From contig BFEA01000122.1 in the NCBI GenBank assembly GCA_003427395.1, positions 2,875,848 through 2,902,533 of the forward strand: a stretch of DNA of 26,686 bases, written 5' to 3'. The notes below the pieces were generated by a model, which saw only the letters and a program-made list of their open reading frames with translations, did no database searches and was not told the DNA's origin. The DNA is from Chara braunii (lineage: Eukaryota > Streptophyta > Charophyceae > Charales > Characeae). Positions 19,909 through 26,686 of this stretch are shown here, one piece after another. Numbering within the stretch: the first letter of the stretch is position 1; every line of letters starts with the position of its first letter. A program made the translations under genes and the position numbers.

Positions 19909-20246
19909 TTTACATCATGGCTGTGATCCGCACGTGCAGATCCAATGCGGACGGTCTGGTTCCGGTGTGCGGTCTGGAGCATCTGGATTCCCCCCCCTCC
20001 TCAGAAACAAAAAAATATTGGACTGAAAAAAAAAGATATGTTACGCAGCTGTGCAATATAATTTTTTTTTAGCTGAGCATCAGCTTGAAATTCGCAGCCA
20101 CATCAGAGGGAGAAAAAAACGATTCTTTTTTTTTTTTAAGGGGGTGGGGGGTCACTCCTGAGGGGCTGGAGCCATCCAGACAGAGGTCCGGGCATACGTC
20201 CTGATTGGTCCGGTGTACGGGTCTGGCATAGCCATGGTGTACATAT
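19909..20246. mobile_element. MITE-like element with imperfect ~70-bp inverted repeats
   Basis: Left arm 19909-19978 and right arm about 20175-20246 match in inverted order with aligned landmarks: TACA(T/C)CATGGCT(G/A)TG, CCAAT, GGACG and TCTGGA, the landmarks drifting only 2-3 bases. Inner flanks are C-rich on the left and G-rich on the right, extending the inverted similarity. The 195-bp core has A and T runs and no ORF. No clean target-site duplication could be defined. The arms may extend a little further out. Confidence 0.45.
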
Positions 20247-20249
20247 GTG

Positions 20250-20820
20250 GACAAAACCAAAAATTTGGCAACAGAAGAACTTAAAGGACATTGTAGGGAT
20301 GCCAAGGACAAAAGCAAGATCGAAGAGCGACCCGATAAGGATTTTCTAGTAAGTTGGCAGGTTCTAGGTCCAGTAGGCTAGCAGGTAGGGGTCATGATAG
20401 TCTTTGCCTTGAATGTCGGCTGATATCAGGTTAGGTGGGGGTCTGCGAGGGAAAATAGGAGTCTGCAATGACGTTCCTGCCCAAAAGGAAGTGGTAGGCC
20501 TAGAGGCACCAGTAGCACCCGGGTAGTACCCGAGTGGGAAAGAGGCACAGCGGCAAAGATTATATCATTCGGTGCAATGAGTGGCCCAGACATTCACCAG
20601 GAAGTCATCCTGCTGCTTCTCCCAGCGGGAGAGGTCGGCAGAGTATGAGGGTGAAGAGGAGCAAGAGGCTGATGAAGAGGACCTCCATGGCTACGAGGAG
20701 AGTGAGGTGAAGAAAGGGTGAGTGGTACAACTATGGAGGGAGGCAGAAGAAGTCCACATCGAACTATGAACTACGGAAGCAGGCGTTAGTACGAGGAGGA
20801 GGAAGGAGGGAACCGACTTA
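20250..20820. other. Unassigned; one ambiguous exon-like stretch
   Basis: Around 20,599-20,718 the plus strand has an acceptor-like CACCAG, an open Glu/Asp-rich frame (EYEGEEEQEADEED) and a GTGAGT donor-like end. The same DNA read on the minus strand is a pyrimidine tract followed by an open stretch with RWEKQQDDFL. The sequence alone does not decide between an acidic plus-strand exon, a minus-strand exon of the EGF gene, or neither. Confidence 0.2.
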
Positions 20821-20821
20821 C

Positions 20822-20913
20822 TTTTGGCTATGGTGGACATCATCTTTCACTTCCATGGCTGGTGCTGCATCAGGAATGGGCCTGTTTGGGTATAAGTCGT
20901 ACATGGAGTTCGT
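20822..20913 (-). CDS. Candidate downstream exon of EGF-repeat gene
   Basis: A 92-bp minus-strand stretch bounded by a good acceptor (CTCACTTTCAG before 20913) and a GTAAGT donor (after 20822). Only one frame is open, and it starts in phase 0, matching the phase in which the upstream EGF exon ends. It encodes 30 residues beginning TNSMYDLYPNRPIPD, with no cysteine and no recognised domain. It does not continue the EGF pattern, so an exon may be missing between the two, or this exon may belong elsewhere. Confidence 0.3.
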
Positions 20914-21570
20914 CTGAAAGTGAGGCATGGAAGTAAAGGAAGGGACAGGCATAGTAGAGTGAATTATCCTTTGAACATCTGTCTACACAGGGACAATCTG
21001 CCATAGCCAATAAGGCCACTAGGAGGAGAAGGACAGAGAGGAGGCTGAAGGAGAGTTCTCTGTCCACTGGCAATGAGGAAGATGTATCAGACATTGATTT
21101 TCCTTGTTCATTCAATTTTATCTGTATTTAATTAATTGACCAATAGGAGGTGGCAATTATACAAGGGATGATGGAGGGAGGTGAGGAGGCAGATTACATT
21201 GGTTCAATCTTCCTGTTGTTCTTATCTTCTTTATGCTTCCTTCTTCTTTGTCTCATTCTACTTATTGTCAAGTTGGATGGCATTGTCTCAAAGTTGAGCC
21301 TTGCATCATGAATTGAACAAGATATAGCATCATGTAGATCACCAGTGCAAGCCCTAAACAGATTTCACCTGCTGGTGCAAGCTCATCAGAAGGTTTCAAC
21401 TTCCTTTTACCCTTCTTTCTCCCATCTTTCTCTAGCCCATGCATCATTGCATCAAGAAGTACAAGAGTCCTAAATCATCTATAAAATTGGAACCAAATTA
21501 CAATCATTGAATAAGATGTAGCAGGCATCTGACATTTTGAAGACATACTAAAAAAGGATAAGGGTCCTAC

Positions 21571-21670
21571 CTTCTCACAAACGCAAACAAAGCCTGAGAT
21601 ACATATACCCCGATGGTGGCAATCTCGTGGGCAGCGTTGTTTATCACATTCTTCACCTGTCCAACCTGGG
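21571..21670 (-). CDS. Exon encoding EGF-like repeats (tenascin/teneurin type)
   Basis: Minus strand, 100 bp. The acceptor TGCTGCAG (before 21670) is preceded by a long CT tract (about 21,690-21,755 on the plus-strand coordinates), and the donor after 21571 is AAG|GTAGGA. Read with one base completing the previous codon, it gives PGWTGEEC, then DKQRCPRDCHHRGIC, then ISGFVCVCEK. The first part closes one EGF repeat with the hallmark PGWxGxxC. The second part opens the next (CPxxCxxxGxCxxGxxCxC). EGF repeats of this kind are extracellular, disulphide-bonded modules in secreted or membrane proteins. The exon ends in phase 0 inside the second repeat, so at least one more exon must complete it. 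A longer frame through the pyrimidine tract (21821-21567) is in a different phase and is not the product. Confidence 0.75.
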
Positions 21671-23072
21671 CTGCAGCACAGAGAACGGGAGAGTGGGAGA
21701 GCGAAAGATGGGCGGGGGGGGGAGGAGGGGGGGAGGGGGAGAGAGAGAAGGCGTCATACCATTCAGTATACTTGCTAAGACCCAATTCCTCTTGATTCCA
21801 TGAGGCCAAACTGGTAGGCAAGACTGCTATCCAAGACTATCGTACAATGCCTCCTGATACAGGGGTAGGCACAAATGGTGCTATGTTAGTGCATGGAAGG
21901 CATGAGCCTGGCCGGCCACCATAGTCACCAGGTTTGTATTTTCCTAGCATGAGCATGGCACCAGTGGAGCCGGCCTCTGACACTGAATGAAGAGCAACTC
22001 GTATTCCGCCGAAACCTCCTCTGCGGAGCCTGAGTCAGATGTCAACACCCTGGCTCACCTCTTCTTTGGGCCGAAAGCCATGTAGCTGAAGTGAGGGCCT
22101 CCTTTTCTAAACTTAACCAAAGAGGCAAGAACTGTCCAGCAGTCTACTGAATTCCCGATCAACACACTTCACACCCAGGTCTTTCATCCCAGTGCACAGT
22201 CATTATTTGGTCCACACTGCAACAAAAGGCCCCTGCCCTGCACCGATCAACACAGAAGGGTTCGACCTACCAGACCAAAAATTCTGGCAAGAATCAGTAG
22301 CCCCCGACTCCACAATAATCCTGTAGCCCAGGGGCGGGCAAAATCAATGATCAGAGCCCTCTCCCACCTACAAAGTGGTTGCGGAAAACAGGATGCGGGT
22401 GCAGCTTCAGTGACACACAAACAATCACCTTGCAGGTGGAACTAGGCCTTGGGCAAAAGAGGCTCGCACGTACTGGCAGTTTACAGTGAGATCAACAGCC
22501 GGTACGATTCTACGATTCTACTATACTGGGTATGGGGAATGTAGAGCTGCACAGACAGGGTGGCAAGCTGGTTATGGGAGAATGAAGTTGTCCAACTGGG
22601 GGAGTATATGAAACTGAACAGGCTGTGTGACAGGCTGACTGCACTCTGCCTGTAACCTCTCTTCTGACTGTACCAAACATTCTAGACAGAGTACTCGACA
22701 TACTACCAGGGAACTGGTATCACTTGAACATGGAATCCGAGAAGTGCTCAGTACTGCAGACCTCATATACTCCCAAGTCCAGTGTGGAAGCAGGAGAATA
22801 CACATCAAAGGAACTTTTTCAGGAAGTAGAATACTTAGACCACCAGTACGTTTCCCCGCTATCTTCAGAGATGCGTCTCATTAACAGCCACAACATTCGG
22901 GCCTGGGGCGCCGTTGATAAATTCATCGGCGGCCGTTTCGGGCCTCCGAAAGTTGCGGTGAGGGGCCCGCGACTGGTATATGGGAAACGTACTGGTGGTT
23001 TATGTTATAACCCTGGCTTTTTTTACTCAATTTTCATCTTTTAACGGGAAGAGGGTTCAGCATTCTCCTCAC
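21671..23072 (-). other. Intron between the two EGF exons (1,402 bp)
   Basis: Starts GTGAGG next to 23073 and ends CT-rich then TGCTGCAG next to 21670. It contains short frames on both strands, including a plus-strand 106-codon frame at 22724-23044 without a recognised domain. It also contains a phase-compatible alternative acceptor at about 22,020 (see findings). Confidence 0.6.
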
Positions 23073-23162
23073 CTGCAAATGCAGTCCCCATGTTTACAGA
23101 AACCATGCCCACTGCAATTGCCCGGGCACGGAATTGCATTGATCTCCTCCATCCTCGATAAA
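23073..23162 (-). CDS. Exon encoding start of an EGF-like repeat
   Basis: Minus strand. The end at 23073 is fixed by the donor TGCAG|GTGAGG. The start at 23162 is the best acceptor (GCATGCAG) but is uncertain, since the frame is open further up to about 23,272. It encodes CPGNCSGHGFCKHGDCIC, a textbook CxxxCxxxGxCxxGxCxC half of a tenascin/teneurin-type EGF repeat, ending in phase 2. Joining to the exon at 21670 makes the split codon AGC (Ser) and yields CICSPGWTGEEC, exactly completing the six-cysteine spacing. The pattern crossing the junction correctly is strong evidence for both exons and the splice. Upstream exons and the protein's other domains were not found. Confidence 0.75.
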
Positions 23163-23279
23163 CTGCATGCAATGCTGCTGCCGAATGACTCAAGGGGCAC
23201 AATCCGATGCTTGATTCGGTGCATGAGGATGATCACAACCTGCCCATTATTTTTCCCATTCATCGCACACAATCGATAT

Positions 23280-24104
23280 TAATAATGAAAAAAAAAAAAA
23301 AAAACTCATAAAAAACAGAGTCCACCAAGAAAGGAGGTGGCCTTCCCCTTAAACACTTTGTAACTTACTTGCTCTGCTTCTTTGCTTACTTGCCTAGTTT
23401 TTCAATGGCATACTAGCACTACAACTTTTACTGGATTCAATCTGGCGGAGACGGCCATCAGATAATCCAGAAAGGTACTATACCATCTTCACCCCCCCCC
23501 CGAAAAAAAAAGTAGGTAAGGTCTATTCAACTTACCTCTGAAAAATGGGTTCTCAAAAATCGCTGTTTTTTTTTTTTCCCAATAGAATGTACATTTGAAT
23601 ACAGCCTACCTTTGTTGTGTTTGAAATTTGAATACAACATATGCACGTTGTATTCGGGGTATGTGATGTCTGAGACATTCTGTTCTCTTAATTTTTGTCA
23701 ATTGCTCGCACAATTTCAATTTTTCAAACTTCAATCAAATCCAGAAAAGAAATATGGTGTACAACATTGCAATACAAACAACCTTTGCCTGAGGATCCTG
23801 TTGAAATTCGCATCCAAAATGGAGAAAAAAAAAAAAAAAAAAAAAAGATATTATTCTTTTTCCTGGCACAGACATTCAGTTGTCTGATTTTTTTTTAGAC
23901 TTTCGATTTTTCTTTTACCTTGGAAAATCCGGGTAAACAATAATGTTGAAGTTGCACAACATTGCAATCCAAAAAAAACTTTTGCCGGGTAGAATTGTGA
24001 GGTCCACGGCCTCGTCCCTGTATCTTTGGTTTAATAAAGTTTCAAGCTTTCCAAAAAACAAAACAAAACAAAAAACAAAAAAAAAAAACAAAAAAAAAAA
24101 AAAN

Positions 24105-24141
<37 letters not shown>

Positions 24142-24550
24142 AAAAAAAAAAAACAAAAAAAAAAAAAACTTTTGCCTGAGAGTCCTGTCAAAATCTGTAA
24201 CCAAATTAGAGAGGAAAAAAAATGAAAACGAGTATCGGTACCAGGGTCCCAAAAAGTTGTACCCCAGAATTCGTTATATAATGTACATACATTGTTATTG
24301 GAATAAAACCTACCCACTGCATTCTGTTTGTATACAACATACGTACGTTTTTTCGGATTAAAACAGTCATTTCAGTACACTCTAGGATGCACACACCTAG
24401 ACTGGGAAAGATTCCCCTTGCCCTGATTACAAAGCATGAGCACTAAACATCATTGGCCTTCCCAGATCTTCATGGCCCCTGCCAAAAAACAGCCTCTGCA
24501 CTCCTCACAATCACGATTGGTGAGATAAAAGGATTCACCACCTTTCCAAT
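23280..24550. repeat. AT-rich DNA with several long A/T homopolymers
   Basis: A runs at 23,286-23,302 and 23,824-23,846, T runs near 23,564-23,577, and a 115-bp A/C tract at 24,053-24,168 of A runs broken by single Cs and one N (24,104). TTTTGCC(T/G) and related strings flank several runs (23,786, 23,980 and 24,171), and CAACATTGCAAT recurs at 23,762 and 23,957, so part of the interval is an old duplication. Confidence 0.6.
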
Positions 24551-24841
24551 AGAACCTTCCCATGACCTTCGCCCAAAAATAAAGGAAAATTTATGTTTTG
24601 CCTCTCAAGGATACAGAATTTCCTGATTTCCCCCTCAAAGATGCAAAATACCGCACGGGCTATGCCAATGCGTGATCTTTGCAGCAGGCTCTCGGACTGC
24701 CGCTCAACTTTGCGATATGCCCCTGGGCCTCCAGGCTCCAACAAGCGGACCCACAAGGTTGAAGTAGCCATTTGCCCCAACAGCAGGGACCAATAGCCAG
24801 GCATACTACGGGTGAATTAACCATTGTTTCCCTTACCCAGT

Positions 24842-25030
24842 AGAACTTCAATAGAAGTCCCCTGTTCCCTGAACTCTGTTCCCCCTTAACCTATAGCAAA
24901 CCATGCAGTCCCCTTAGTTCATCAGTAGGACTACCCTGCTCCCTGCCGTCCATATAGTTCATTTGTAGGACTACCCTGTTCCCTGCAACCCCCCTAGTTC
25001 ATCAGTAGGACAACTCTGTTCACCGGTACC
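24842..25030 (+). repeat. ~40-bp tandem repeat, three copies plus a partial
   Basis: Units begin near 24908, 24948 and 24988 and share TAGTTCATCAGTAGGAC followed by TACCCTG(C/T)TCCCTG. An older partial unit lies at 24,842-24,880. Units 1 and 2 differ at a few bases and unit 3 is more diverged at its end. Non-coding by context. Confidence 0.8.
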
Positions 25031-25401
25031 AAACCCTGTTCCCTCTTACTCACGCAGCCCATGCCACCCACATTATACCCCTCTCCCCTTTCGACTTGTT
25101 AACCAGTGATCGGCCCCGTCCCGTCCTTCACAGATTCAGCATTGCTTCATGATTTTTGGTAGCCGGGACGTTGCCTTCTAGAGGGAGGGGATAGTGTTAA
25201 GGACTCCGCCACGGCTTGATCCCTGGTCTATCTTTTTGCTGTTTCGGCTGCATCCCGTTTTCGGCCTGGCACCCTTTTTCCAAACCCCTCCTTTGGTACC
25301 GTAGGATTTTGGACAACTGGCGCCATACTGCAATTCGGGCGCCACTTTCAAATACCGCATTTTTCAGTTCTGCCCTCGGGGCCTTTGCAGAAATGCCCCT
25401 G

Positions 25402-25447
25402 GTACCGTACGTGTCACCGGTACTTATACCGGCTCCCCGTACGGTAC
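25402..25447. repeat. Nested perfect palindrome around GTACCGTAC
   Basis: GTACCGTAC (25402-25410) is perfectly complementary to GTACGGTAC (25439-25447). Inside, CCGGTA (25417-25422) pairs with TACCGG (25427-25432) around CTTA. It can form a cruciform or RNA hairpin. No gene is assigned to it. Confidence 0.75.
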
Positions 25448-25599
25448 GGGAACCAGCCTCGTACCAGTTTTCTGCTGCTGTACTCGTACTCAGTGTGACT
25501 TGCTGTTTGGGCCTTCGAAACCAAGACTTCGACTTTGTGCCTCAGCCCCTGGTTTGCGTCCGGGCGAGTTCAGTCGCGTGAGTGAGTGAGAGTGTGTGT

Positions 25600-26267
25600 G
25601 TGCTCTCACTCTCTCTCTCCCTCTGCTCCCTCCTCGTCCTCTGCCTCTGCGCTCGTTACACTGTCTCTCAAGTTTGTCAACCAACAACCCATGGAAACCT
25701 GGCTGGATATTATCGAACTGGACCCAAAAGTTCTCCTTCATCAGAGTTCGTTTGTAGGAGACTGTGAAAACTGGGTTCTGTCTTTGGACTGACAGTTCTT
25801 TCCATCTCGTGATGGTGCAAACTGATCCGTGACAGTTTCTGGATTGCATTTCAGTTGCGATCCAAGCATGGTCCTCGTGAATGAAAACTACCATAATGTT
25901 ATTCCGTCCCAAGGTCTGCAGCGAATAGGTGTCCCCAATCTGTTTAAGCTTCGGTTCCTTTCTAACTGTGTCAATGATCCATTTCCTCTTCTTTGTTGGC
26001 TGGAGATCTGCTCCATGGCGTGCGAAGTTGAAGACAACTCCGTGTTTTTCGTGCAGATCATCCAGTTCTGCGATCTTTTATTCTGGATATTTCCAGATGA
26101 TCACCTCCTCTTCCTTGCCATCTATTATCTGTTTTTCAGTAGATTCAATTCCTTGAACCTTCGTCTTCTCTATCAGAAATTTGAGGGTTTCGTTTGTCAA
26201 TAATGTTGACTGTCTTCTCTAGTGCAGTCTAAACAGTTGGTCCCGTGCCGTGAGTTGGGTTAGCCAT
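25600..26267 (-). pseudogene. Degenerate DUF4283-like retroelement ORF1/gag
   Basis: Minus strand. A long frame open from 26077 down past 25,600 contains a Lys/Glu-rich helical start (KIAELDDLHEKHG), then a globular part with LGRNNIMVVF, ITRW and FWVQFDNIQPGF, then an Arg/Gly-rich tail entering a GA/CA microsatellite. The order 'lGxxxfxvxF... tRW... fWVxxxnIxPgf' resembles DUF4283, found in the first ORF of plant LINE-type and related retroelements (family knowledge; the match is by eye). Upstream the same frame continues as helical sequence (FLIEKTKVQGIESTEKQ) but is cut by TAA at 26078-26080 and TAG at 26219-26221. An ATG at 26267 lies in another frame with its own early stop, so at least one frameshift and two stops are present. 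No reverse transcriptase is in the window. Confidence 0.5.
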
Positions 26268-26344
26268 CTTTCGGTATAATTAACCCAGTCCTCTCTTGCT
26301 GTCACTGTCTTATCGGGAACGTCAGGAGAGAGGGTAGTATGTAT

Positions 26345-26686
26345 CGTGACCGTCACTTAAGGGTGAACGGTGTAGTGGGGTGGAAGGGGGGGGGGGCAGT
26401 GGCTGGATTAGTAGGGACCGTGAAAAAAGTCATGGGGACGTGGAGTGGGGTCAGGCTTAGAAAGGGTGAGTGCTGGTGTAGAGTCTGAGTTGGGCGAGAG
26501 TTGGGGGGTGGGGTGGGGGGGTACAAGGTAGGTGTCTAGGAAAGGGAACTCGAGGTGGGATCGGGACGGGATGGGTCGGGATTACGTAGGAGTCGGGATT
26601 GGAAAGGGATCGGGTTGAAATGGGGAGGGGGACGGGTGAGGATCCGTGTGGGACAGATAAGATTCCGATTAAGGCGAGCTGAGTTC
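26345..26686 (+). repeat. G-rich strand-asymmetric tract
   Basis: From about 26,370 the plus strand is a succession of G runs, including GGGGGGGGGG near 26,390 and repeated TCGGGA(T/C) or GTGGG units to the window end. Several stretches satisfy the four-G-run pattern for quadruplex formation. It is not a recognised telomere repeat. The flanking GTGACCGTCAC at 26,347 is a short near-palindrome. Confidence 0.6.

Noticed and set aside
20870-21115. Minus-strand 81-codon frame with a signal-peptide-like Leu run
   Set aside because: The hydrophobic run is a pyrimidine tract before a splice acceptor. The frame does not match the phase of the upstream EGF exon.
22724-23044. 106-codon plus-strand frame inside the EGF intron
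   Set aside because: No recognised motif, and it lies antisense within the inferred intron.

Overview
The window looks like nuclear DNA of a eukaryote. Short exons are bounded by GT-AG introns with long pyrimidine tracts. Microsatellites, homopolymer runs and many unrelated tandem repeats are present, and no bacterial-style gene order is seen. A degenerate element at the right end resembles the DUF4283-type first ORF of plant retroelements. Together with animal/algal-type EGF repeats this is compatible with a streptophyte or other green alga, but the species cannot be fixed from sequence alone. Single N bases cluster in repeats (about 20 lie between 7,060 and 7,525), which suggests collapsed repeat copies in the assembly.

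Layout. 1-1,075: GA-microsatellite DNA with a ~300-bp block present twice and an N at the junction, possibly an assembly artefact. 1,630-5,250: no convincing protein gene; many GC-rich hairpins, including three hairpins with a constant 13-nt spacer and changing stems. 5,250-7,140: unassigned, partly CTG-rich. 7,147-7,980: ten hairpins sharing one architecture and loop but with different, still complementary, outer stems; this is the most unusual object here. 8,250-8,600: three ~122-bp repeats. 9,280-10,100: another hairpin-dense block. 10,100-15,100: low-coding DNA with CCAATCA boxes, microsatellites and 49-, 39- and 30-bp tandem repeats. 15,100-16,380: a degenerate CAGTT-rich satellite followed by a ~40-bp minisatellite. 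17,040-17,690: hairpin-rich DNA ending in ~65-bp units with covarying arms.

The right third is more gene-like. On the minus strand, 23,162-23,073 and 21,670-21,571 are two exons. When joined they encode tandem tenascin/teneurin-type EGF repeats whose cysteine pattern runs exactly across the splice junction. A third phase-compatible exon may follow at 20,913-20,822. The rest of this gene was not found. A MITE-like inverted-repeat element lies at ~19,909-20,246. A broken DUF4283-like retroelement ORF occupies 26,267-25,600 on the minus strand.

Most other open frames in the window show no recognisable domain and are treated as chance. The recurring theme of the left two thirds is hairpins whose stems change in a compensatory way while loops and spacings stay fixed. 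G-T pairs mostly favour the plus strand, hinting at plus-strand structured RNA, although palindrome-correcting mutation could also produce this.
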